DNA of 64,000 bases, taken from NCBI GenBank assembly GCA_023014335.1, contig JAECYW010000001.1, positions 3,162,001-3,226,000 on the forward strand, read 5' to 3'. The notes beneath the pieces are model-generated. The model searched no databases and was not told the origin of the DNA. It worked only from the letters and a program-made list of their open reading frames with translations. Source of the DNA: Galerina marginata. Its lineage: Eukaryota > Basidiomycota > Agaricomycetes > Agaricales > Galerinaceae. Within the stretch, counting starts at the first letter, position 1. Each line of letters opens with the position of its first letter. A program made the position numbers and the translations under genes. Positions 55,957 to 64,000 of this stretch are shown one piece after another.

Positions 55957-56083
55957 TCTTTTTTTCATTAAAAAAACAAATGTATGACGATTCTGTGCAC
56001 TAATAGTTACAAATTATCTGCAGAAAGGCATCCAGGATCTTTATTGTTCGTAGTTAAAATGGTTTGTGGTCTCAGCTTCTAAA

Positions 56084-58083
56084 TTAACCCAACAACGAAA
56101 GATGTTCCTTCGAGCGAGGCTTGATTTGACACTCGAAAGGTTTCAAATGCCTTGGTAGCTACTTCAGCACGGATAGGACACGAAGATCAGAATTAGGGAA
56201 ACGAACCTAGTGGTTCCAGAGGTCCACTCAATTTCGGGCTCTTTCTCCAACCCATTATTGTCGACTGGTTTCGAAATGTTGAAGACAGCTAAGATACTAG
56301 CCATGTTCAGAAATAATGACATTTCTGCCAAGTGGGCGCCTAACGACGACCCTGAATCAGAATAATCTCATTTCAGAACAATGGATGACCAACCTGGACA
56401 GATTCTCCTTCCGTACCCAAATACAAATTTAAAAGGATCAGGCTGAGGAGCACTTCCAATGTGTCGAGAGGGGTCGAAAGTTTCGGGGTCTGGGTATATT
56501 TCTTCGTCGTGTGTAATGGCCCTAGGAAATGCGACCCTCTTGGTAAGTAAATCGTTTACATTGGAGTAAATATGGCGGAATCTACCATATGTTTGCGAGG
56601 ATCATGGCGCCTTTGGGAATGAAATAATTTTCGTAAATATCAGCTTCTATGACTCGATGTGGAAGACCCATAGGCGCAACAGGAGCCCAGCGCAAAGTTT
56701 CTTTGACTATGGCTCTGATGAACGGCAGCGACTCAAAGTCACCCAGTGCAGGAAGGCGGTTGGGGGAGATGGAATCAATGTCTTCCTGCGCTCGTTTCTG
56801 GATTTCCGGGTGGAGAGCCATCAACAAAATAAAACTTTTCAATGCGGAGACAGTCTAAAATTTTAATGTCAATAGAAAATAACTGTGAAGGGGGATTTGA
56901 CCAACGGTATCTCCGCCTCCGGCATACAGTGCTGCGGCACACCACCTGAGGTCATCTACTTCACTTTGATCCAGGACTTTGCCTTCTTCGAGAAGGTGTT
57001 TCGAGGTAAACGATTCTACGAAGTTTCCCGTGGCCTATTAAAAAAGCACACCAATTAGAATAAATCTAGTTCGAACGAGAGACTACCACACAATTTCTTT
57101 CGTAGCCCATTCGAAAGGGACACTTTCAATCCGGGACAGCTTTTTTCCTGTCTCCAGCGCGAGTCGCTTGAAGCCTGCTCCTGGGAGCCACGATGGTACG
57201 AATCGTACTAAAAATATGCATTTAGCGCCATGCACAACATCAGTGGACTGGTGAGGAAATATCCCTTACATATCGGAATGAACTCGACCCAAAATTTTCC
57301 AGGAACGTTCAAGGTGCCAGCCAGCTTGAATCCCTCCTCAAGCTGGAGAACAAAAGGATCATCGTTAGATTCGACCTGATACCCATAGGCGACTTTGAGA
57401 ATGACAGCCACGGCATTTCTTGACAATATAGTCAGATTAACCGTTACGGTAATAATAGAAATGAGTCATTTCACCGTCGGATATGCGCACTAAAATCTTC
57501 AGGAGAATTAGCGAGGCCCTGGAGCAGGGTTTGAGTTTCCGTGGTTTGAATCGGACGGTAACTCTTGGACGCCCTTGCGTTAAGCCCATTTTGGAGGAGC
57601 CGGCGAAATATTTTGAATCGAGGATCGAGCAACGACGCCCTGAAAACAGAAAGCTTGCGTCCGGCAATCTCTCCTCCCATATACGAGACAGGTCTGTCAG
57701 AATATATGGCTGATCGCGACTCCAATAGATCTAAGGCAACCTTTCCTGAATTCAATACTATAGCGTCCTTGTTTAAGACTCGGAAGTATACGATTGGCCC
57801 TGAAGCGTTTGTGTGCATGAAGACATCTCAGTATAGCTTAACCAGAAGTATAATGACGTTCAGGCTTACCGTAAAGCTTGGACCAGGAAGTGAAGGTCAG
57901 CCATGGCGCGATCTTTGGTAGTTGGTGGAGATTGCCTGTTAAGAACCTTGGTTTCGGCCCAGGAGGAAGTCGGATACCTCCTGCTCTCAAGCGCCAGCCT
58001 GGGAAGTACCAGAGACAGCCGTAATAGACAATAAGACCAGAGAATATGAAAGCGAGGCTACTAGGCTGAAGGATGCTTAACAT
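56084..58083 (-). CDS. cytochrome P450 monooxygenase
   Basis: Nine exons on the minus strand (58083-57870, 57799-57475, 57418-57270, 57207-57092, 57034-56906, 56854-56586, 56521-56394, 56351-56207 and 56150-56084) join in phase to 513 residues, the normal length. The N-terminus has one membrane anchor ([18 protein letters not shown]) and a Pro-rich hinge ([14 protein letters not shown]). All core motifs are present: I-helix AGGGDTTVSAL, K-helix ExxR in [15 protein letters not shown] in the PERF place, and the heme loop [10 protein letters not shown] with its Cys ligand. It therefore looks active and ER-bound. The closest type is the O-methylsterigmatocystin-oxidoreductase-like group abundant in mushrooms; substrate and CYP family number cannot be given. 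No other secondary-metabolism gene lies next to it. Confidence 0.95.
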
Positions 58084-58126
58084 AATGATGCTGACTGTGT
58101 GAGGAAGCAGAGGGGTAGTAGACCTC

Positions 58127-58135
58127 TATATATAT
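58127..58135 (-). promoter_or_regulatory. TATA box of the P450 gene
   Basis: A run TATATATAT lies about 44-52 bases upstream of the P450 start codon on the minus strand. Such a strong TATA so near the ATG fits a short 5' leader and an inducible gene; this is inference. Confidence 0.5.
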
Positions 58136-58400
58136 CAACTTTACCTCCTGCCGGTGGAGTCACAATCTTCAGACTGTGCACGCGATACCTATCAGGTTCT
58201 TAAATAGAGCTGTGGCCGCTGACATTCGTCATCGGTAGTCCAACAATTAGCTATTTCTCCCTTGTACAAGTGAAGAAAGCGGCAAGCAGAAAACCCAGTC
58301 TAAGATGTTGATCGGCAACAAGCTAGCGTGGAAACTTGAGCGATTTGCCCTGAAAAACACAACTATTAACTGAAATAGGAAATAGGAAATGGAAAATGGA

Positions 58401-58406
58401 AAAAAA
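58401..58406 (-). terminator. RNA polymerase III terminator of the tRNA gene
   Basis: A run of six T on the minus strand directly follows the discriminator base of the tRNA, the standard Pol III stop signal. Confidence 0.85.
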
Positions 58407-58490
58407 TGACCACCGCAGGACTCGAACCTGCAACCTTTTGGTGCCATTCAGCAATCGAAGCCAAACGCGCTACCATTGCGCTAGGTAGCC
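58407..58490 (-). tRNA. tRNA-Arg (anticodon UCG) with a 12-nt intron
   Basis: The minus strand folds into a full cloverleaf. The acceptor stem GGCTACC pairs with GGTGGTC, including two G-U pairs. The D stem is GCGC/GCGC, the anticodon stem TTTGG/CCAAA, and the T arm GCAGG-TTCGAGT-CCTGC. The anticodon loop reads C-T-TCG-A, giving anticodon UCG (58458-58456, minus), which reads CGA arginine codons. A 12-nt intron (58454-58443) sits one base 3' of the anticodon, the usual place for nuclear tRNA introns. The mature tRNA would be 72 nt. The last base listed is the discriminator A; no CCA is encoded, as expected for a eukaryote. Confidence 0.92.
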
Positions 58491-58506
58491 ATACTTCAGG
58501 TAGCGT

Positions 58507-58845
58507 TTAGTGTCTCACCACTCTCTGTTTGTCTGTTTGTCTGTTTTCCTTTTTTTTTTCATCGATGGGTCGTCGACCTCGACCTTGACTTTGACCACAG
58601 TTCGCTAGAACGACCTCCAAAGTCGCTGCCACCCGGGTCCTGTAAAACTTCGAAACCTCGCCAACAGTGTAAGCGCGTGTACTTGTTCGACCATCGGGAA
58701 GTCTCTTCAACAAGTCATCGAAAGAGGCGACGACGTCGGGAATAACCTGTCCACAGAGCGAGGACTGCAAACTGTCCTCGAAGAACTCAGCTCCTGCGCC
58801 TCGCATGTCGTGTGTCTTGCTGTAGGAAAGATATATCTCGACCAC
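58507..58845 (-). other. possible coding remnant or small unknown gene
   Basis: An open frame of 112 codons just upstream of the tRNA gene. It reads MVEIYLSYSKTHDMRG, then SLCGQVIPDVVASFDDLLKR, TSTRAYTVGEVSKFYRTRVA and ATLEVVLANCGQSQG before a basic tail. The middle looks like a real protein segment but has no recognised motif. Sequence further upstream (58850-59110, minus) has short open pieces such as MGDNSWKETARDRSARRNP that may belong to the same, broken gene. No splice borders join them convincingly, so it could be a pseudogene. Confidence 0.35.
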
Positions 58846-60029
58846 TTACTTTGTCCGGGCGTATATTCCTAAGGTCTTCTACTCATCCTGAGACCCCACG
58901 ATCTGACCGTCCACCTGTCCGAGTCCGAAGCAACACAGACCGTACACGAACACCCCCTGATTTACCCCTTCGTTCCGTGGAGGCACCTCAGTTCTGATCT
59001 AACGCCAAAGGATTCCGTCTTGCACTCCTATCTCTAGCCGTCTCTTTCCACGAATTGTCGCCCATTTGTCTTGATCAGGCTCTTATCTGCGATAGTCTCT
59101 GTTGTGCAGTGACTGAGGAATACGAGGACCACTCGGTGTTCGAAATCCAAGAACTGTACAATCTAGACTCGTCGGACTTCAGTGAAAGGGCGGGGCTTTG
59201 GAAACTTATTTACTGAGTCCACTAAACCTGCCTTGGCCGCCACCTAGTCGCTTATCAGGCTATCTCCGTGGTGTTTCTATTTTTCTGATACCTCCACATG
59301 TATAGCCCTTCTCCTCCACCGGTTTGTCAAAGCTGACCACATCCATAATTTATCCAAGTAAGCCAAGGCAGGGGGGCCACTACCGTGAACTTCGACGGAG
59401 CCTGGCAGGTGCTGCAGCTTGGAATTCTCCGCTATGAATTGCACGTAATGCCGGTGCCCCCCGGTTCCTCCAGTGCAAGAGGCTCGACCAGTTCGACAAG
59501 CTTGGCCAGAAGCCGAGGCAGCCTGATTTTCAATATTGCCAAGTGTACTGGAACGCAAGATTGTTCTTTCTATTGACTACTAACTTAGGAGTTTCTTGTC
59601 TGACTCGTATGTCTAATCTTCCTGACGTCCTATGGCTTCAACTTATTGACGAAAAGAGCGGGGCTCAGTTTACATCAACAGCATATTCTGCTATAAGGAC
59701 ATTTTTTTTACTCGAGCAACGGTGACTAAAACTAGCATACTGGTAGCTCAGCTCACTGGCAAGTAGCTCATAGTTTACCAATCGCCTCAGCATCAAGATG
59801 AAGGTATATTATCCTTTGACAAAAGTGACTCGAGCTGACCCTGGGATTTCTGAAGCGTTCTCAGCTTCCTCTATTATTAGGCTGCCGAGTTCGCGATTAG
59901 GCAATGATGTCAGACACTGATATTGTTTCATCGATAAGCATCCTTTCACTTAGGCTACTACCTATACCAACGATTCAACGATAAACCGCATTCCCCAACG
60001 CTCAATAGATCCACTACCCTACCAGAAAA
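58846..60029. other. region without a clear gene, with left copy of a direct repeat
   Basis: About 1.2 kb. It carries the promoter of the gene at 60030, including a repeat copy at 59763-59900 that recurs near the right window end. Short open frames on both strands have no motif. Confidence 0.4.
59763..59900 (+). repeat. left copy of a diverged ~140-bp direct repeat
   Basis: The copy shares blocks GTAGCTCATAGTTTACCAA, AAAAGTGACTCGAGC and CTATTATTA with a second copy at 63822-63950, in the same order and similar spacing. It ends 130 bases before the start codon at 60030, so it is probably promoter sequence duplicated with a downstream gene. Confidence 0.65.
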
Positions 60030-60545
60030 ATGGGCACACGTGGACTTCTAGGCTTTATCATCCGCGGTCAGCGCCATGCCGCTTACAACCACTTCGACTC
60101 TTATCCCTCTGGCCTGGGCAGAGATATCGTAGAATTCATCCTGGGCCTTAGCCCAGAAGAGTACGACACCATGGCGCGTCTCGTCAACGAGATCATATGG
60201 ATCGACTCGGAATCGACCCCAAGCCCTGAGCTTCAAGACCGTTACCAAAAGGCGGGCTTCACCAACCTCCGTGTCGGCATGCAGCGCCCGTCTGACTGGT
60301 ATTGCCTTTTGCACAAGACGCAAGGCGCTGCCGCACTTCCCGCAATCAAAAGTGGGGAACTCCAGCATATGCCAGAGTCGATCGACTTCCTCAAGGACAG
60401 CTTGTTCTGCGAATGGGCATATTTCATTGACTTTGAGAATAAGAATCTGGAAACGTGGAGGGCCGGGAAGACGGTGGAAATTACCTTTGAGAAGTTGGTG
60501 GAAGTAGGGAAAGTTTACATGGAGAATCTAGAGGACAGTATGTGA
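60030..60545 (+). CDS. conserved protein of unknown function
   Basis: A single-exon gene of 171 residues, beginning MGTRGLLGFIIRGQRHAAYN. Other conserved-looking parts are HFDSYPSGLGRDIVEFIL, DWYCLLHKTQGAAALPAIKS, and DSLFCEWAYFIDFENKNLE. There is no signal peptide or membrane segment. I recall uncharacterised proteins with the same opening (MGTRG..GF...G....YNHFDSYP.GLG) in fungi and some bacteria. That opening looks like a small Ntn- or peptidase-like strand pattern, but no function is established and I assign none. The lack of introns contrasts with its neighbours and may point to a compact, perhaps laterally acquired gene; this is only a hint. The ATG follows a promoter that is partly duplicated at the right end of the window. 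Confidence 0.75.
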   Translation: MGTRGLLGFIIRGQRHAAYNHFDSYPSGLGRDIVEFILGLSPEEYDTMARLVNEIIWIDSESTPSPELQDRYQKAGFTNLRVGMQRPSDWYCLLHKTQGAAALPAIKSGELQHMPESIDFLKDSLFCEWAYFIDFENKNLETWRAGKTVEITFEKLVEVGKVYMENLEDSM

Positions 60546-61055
60546 TCCTGAAGCTGGCCAGTTCGGGTTGCGCATGAGATTTCAATTTGTGGAAAGGTCT
60601 ATGTAAGAGGTTTCGAATTTTTCTACTAGTGGATAGAAATATGTCTCAACGTACCCTCCCTCAAATTTGACAATTTTCACCCGTCGAGGGAGTTCTGAGC
60701 AGAACGCCTCCCCATTTACGCCAAAACGCATGCCCTAAAGCTAAGTCATGTGCATATTCGGCAAGCACGCAACACACGAACAGTGGGTCTGGACTTTCAA
60801 CTTTGCATCAAACCACCATCAACAGTGACTAGCCGGTCATGTTGCAGAAAAAGAGAGGTATTGTGTATGACAATATTGCTGAATATAGATTTGGGCCAGC
60901 GATTGGAGACCGCGGGACTCACCTATTTTGTGGCACGGCGTCATTTGGCATGGTTCTCATAAGATCTCAGTTGCAACTTGTGCCCCATCGCGTCTGTGCC
61001 ACTCAGTAGGACGCTTTTATTCTTTGGTAAGCTTTTCTACATCTCCTTTCCAATC
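60546..61055. other. intergenic region
   Basis: About 510 bases between two plus-strand genes. It should hold a 3' end and the promoter of the FunK1 gene. No other feature is seen. Confidence 0.45.
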
Positions 61056-63446
61056 ATGTGGACCAGTCCTGTTGATAATCTCACTGCCCATGCGCAGCCT
61101 GCCACCGCCACAACTTCTACGCCTCGGAAGAAAAATCTTCGAAATTCAACTCAAATCGCCCAGGTTATTCGAACGGCAGAGCAAACGAAGAAATTCATGG
61201 CTCAGGAGCTCGATGGGCAATGGGTCGGACCTATGCCTCCCCAAATCTTTCTTGACGAATTCCTTCCTCTTGAACCGGGAACGCCAGACCGAACATCTTT
61301 CCCTGATAGTCAGACTTTTTTCTCTCATGTCTTTCACGGCTGTAGAGTCGAAAGTGAGATGTATCCACCCTTGGTATGGCATTCCACTTTGGTCATCGAG
61401 CAATAGACACTAACCTGAGGCACAATTAAGATTCAACGCATCGGAGACGCAGGCGTGTTCCCTGGCTTCCAGCTCGTCCATACATCCAATGACCCTGATC
61501 CTGCTTCACTTGGTGGAAAGAAGACTCGTCCCGACATATCCTGGTACGAAGATAACGCGCCGCTTCGGGACGACAAAATGCGGTGGGACTTAATCCGAGG
61601 CTTCTTCGAATTGAAAACGTTGAAAAGAAAATGCGACCCATTCCAGGAGAGCCCTCTCGATGATGAAGATCCTTTCTTCTCTGAGTCCACCACCATTGGT
61701 GGCCAGGAATGTCGAGGACAACTTGTGGGGTATGGCACGCAGATGTGCACATGCCAACACCTTACCCATGCTTTCGTCGTCTGGATAGGCGATCCTTTTG
61801 TTCGTTTCATTCGTTTTGACCGCTGCGGTGGGGTCGTGAGTCGGAGGTTCAATATCGAGTCAGAGGGCGACTTCCTCCTCGATTTCCTCTGGAGGTTTTC
61901 CCATATTAGTGATGCCAAGCGTGGCATGGATCCTACCGTTCGTCCAGCGGTGGAAGCAGAAGTACGGCTTGCACGCGAACACCTTTCCCGATGGAAGCCA
62001 GTAAAGGAGCGACCTGTCATCGTCATGCGAGTTCCAGATGTAGCAGATTCGATTCGAGAGGTCATCGCTTGGGGTAGCAAGGCCGAACCGGATTCCCTGT
62101 TAGGACGAGCCACTCGCGGATATCCCGTGTGGGATACAGTGCTGAAGAAGGTCGTATTTCTCAAAGATTCTTGGCGCGCTCTCGGGCCAGATATGGAACA
62201 AGAATCGGCAATACTGCAGAAGCTTAACGCCAAGGATGTTCAAAACGTGCCCAAATTTGTCTGTGGGGACGACATTCCTGGACAGGTCACCGTCACTCAC
62301 CTGTACGCATCGGCCACTTGGAATCTTGGCGCCATGCCAGAGGAATTGTTTGTGCGAGCGCACAATCGGTTTTGCGAGGACTTTGTCGGACATTCCCTTG
62401 ACACTTTTACATCGTCGAAGCAGTTCTTCCAAGTTGTTTTTGATGCTTTCATTGGTATGATTATCTTCCGGTTTTAATCTAAACTATTTCTTATTCATTC
62501 TTGCTAGCCCATCAAGAAGCGTTCGAAAAATGCGGCATCCTCCACCACGACATCAGTGCAGGAAATATCATGATAAATGACGAAGGTCGTGGGATCCTCA
62601 ACGACTGGGACCTTGCCAGGACAGTTTCCGAAATGGAATCTGGTCCACGACAAAAGTACTACTCAGTATGTCCACTCTACACATCTGTCATTAGCGAGCC
62701 TAACTTTCTTTGACCCATAGGGAACCTGGCAATTCATGTCTTATCCCGTCTTAATCCAACCCGACAAGCTACACGAAGTACCAGACGACATCGAATCGTT
62801 TGTCTATGTCGTCTTATACTTCATTTTGAGATATATGAAACACGCCCAACTGCATAATCTCGAATGTATCCTGCTTGGCGTTTTCGAAAAATGGGAGACC
62901 ACCGCTGACGGGACAATCGTCGGCGGAGGAGGAAAGTATCATCTAGTCACCTCCCGTGCCTACATCGGGCGAAATTTCGAAGTGACCAACAACCAACCCT
63001 TGACGGATTGGCTGGATTTTGCCTTGGATGCCGTCCGAACCTGGCATGCATATTACACAGCACCTTCCAAGTGCTTTACCGGCTGGAAACGATTTAAAGT
63101 ACAGGAACGAGACCTCAAATCCGTCATAATCAGGAATCACCAGGAGCTGGTCAAGGCATTCAAGGATTGTTTGGAGTCCGAGAGCGTTATCTGGCCTACT
63201 GACGACGCCGCTTCCGATAACCTCCTTACTTTAAAACGCAAATGCCCAGACGTACCCCAGAGCTCACTTCCAAACAAAAAGCTCAAGTCCGGATTCATCC
63301 AGTCGATGAATATCCCAGCAGGAGGTCTCGGTACAAATCTCGGTGTAAAGCATCCTACATCTCTCCCGCTCGTTAAAGAAACGCGATTCAGTACTCGTCT
63401 GTTGACAAACCGAGGAATAGTACCCTGCCCTTCTCATCTTCGTTAA
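61056..63446 (+). CDS. FunK1-family protein kinase
   Basis: Exons 61056-61373, 61431-62454, 62508-62665 and 62721-63446 join in phase to 741 residues. The N-terminal part (LDEFLPLEP, RPDISWYEDN, RGFFELKTLKRKCDPF, ECRGQLVGYGTQ, RFIRFDRCGGVVSRRFNI) is the typical FunK1 region before the kinase core. The core has a catalytic loop HHDISAGNIMI, a metal-binding LNDWDLA in the DFG place, SGTWQFMSYPVLIQP in the activation segment and DDIESFVYVVLYFI. The C-terminus is Lys-rich and disordered (PNKKLKSGF). FunK1 kinases are expanded in mushroom-forming fungi and have been linked to multicellular development there; substrates are unknown. The catalytic Asp and metal-binding Asp are present, so it is likely active. 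The ATG at 61056 is the first in frame after a T-rich leader; an ATG at 60978 would add 26 residues. Confidence 0.92.
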
Positions 63447-64000
63447 CTCACATCATTCTCGTGCTTTAGACGACTATCTGTTTGTATCGCTTTCTCACTG
63501 GAATTGCATTTATGTATCATACAGACATGTATCCTACCAATGCACATATGTCCAAAATTATGCCAGGTTTTCGTGTATCCAACTTTGTTATATCTGTTTT
63601 TGTTACTCGCGACTTCGACTCAAGGCAACACCATCCCACTGAAATCGGAATAGTTACCTTTTTTGGCAATTGCATCTTGATTAACATGTTGAAACGCGAA
63701 GGCCTTAAGGAAGGGAAGGGAAGAGAACAGTTCGAGCTAGAAAGGCTTGAAGAACATAAGCGGGCGAGGGCTGGGTTTAACTGCAGTCTGTAAGCAATTT
63801 GCGTCGCGACTCCAAGATCGGGTAGCTCATAATTTACCAACTTTGGGTCTAGCCGGTTATAAAAGTGACTCGAGCCAACCATGGCGTTTCTGCAACGTTT
63901 CTGAGGCGCTGTCAGCTCCCACTATTACCAAACTTCCGAGTCACAATTTCGGAAGAGAAATCAGATCTGATTCAGATGATAGCGAGCCCTGAACTTCTGA
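63447..64000. other. 3' flank of FunK1 and right copy of the direct repeat
   Basis: About 550 bases to the window end. No gene is seen. The repeat copy at 63822-63950 suggests a gene, perhaps a paralogue of the one at 60030, starting a little beyond the window. Confidence 0.45.
63822..63950 (+). repeat. right copy of the diverged ~140-bp direct repeat
   Basis: GTAGCTCATAATTTACCAA, TATAAAAGTGACTCGAGCC and CTATTACCA match blocks of the copy at 59763-59900. This copy contains a TATA-like TATAAAA (63858-63864) where the left copy has GACAAAA. Confidence 0.65.

Noticed and set aside
61433..62233. 266-codon minus-strand frame
   Set aside because: It is antisense to the second FunK1 exon, which carries the family motifs.

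Overview
The window is nuclear DNA of a filamentous basidiomycete, most likely a mushroom-forming Agaricomycete. Genes are broken by many 48-73 nt introns with GT..AG borders. Several families are typical of that class: FunK1 kinase, DUF6533 and DUF6535 membrane proteins, a DUF5648 secreted protein and arrestin-like proteins. There is also a DASH subunit, an Argonaute and a Crypton-type tyrosine recombinase. The species cannot be named from sequence alone. For most genes I rebuilt the exons by hand and checked that splice phases add up; those models give whole proteins without stops.

Layout. 0-15 kb: arrestin-like protein cut by the window edge (-), DUF6535 membrane protein (+), GOLPH3/Vps74 (+), secreted DUF5648 protein (-), DUF6533 membrane protein (-), and a three-RRM RNA-binding protein (-). 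A 4.3 kb stretch without a clear gene follows. 19-36 kb: a very large Furry/Tao3/Mor2 morphogenesis scaffold (+), a 1,023-residue coiled-coil protein (+), the DASH subunit Spc19 (+) and a small unknown gene (-). 36-42.5 kb: Argonaute (-) and a small basic protein with a mitochondrial-like N-terminus (-).

42.5-50.3 kb is an accessory block: diverged exon-like duplicates, a 3 kb array of about eighteen 159-bp units that each look like one exon plus one 60-nt intron, and an intact Crypton-like recombinase (+). 50.5-58.5 kb: RING-like protein (-), gephyrin/Cnx1-type molybdenum cofactor enzyme (+), cytochrome P450 (-) and an intron-containing tRNA-Arg(UCG) (-). 60-63.5 kb: a conserved unknown protein and a FunK1 kinase (both +), flanked by diverged direct repeats that look like a duplicated promoter.

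Functional links are loose, as expected in a fungal genome. The Furry scaffold, Spc19 and GOLPH3 serve polarity, mitosis and Golgi sorting. Argonaute lies next to the repeat/Crypton block, a plausible target of small-RNA silencing, but adjacency is no proof. The most unusual observations are the 27-exon Argonaute model (coding exons of 3, 12, 14, 16, 18 and 26 nt, two GC-AG introns, and a last coding exon holding only the stop codon), the DUF6533 gene with 8-, 17- and 20-nt exons, and the exon-intron satellite-like array.
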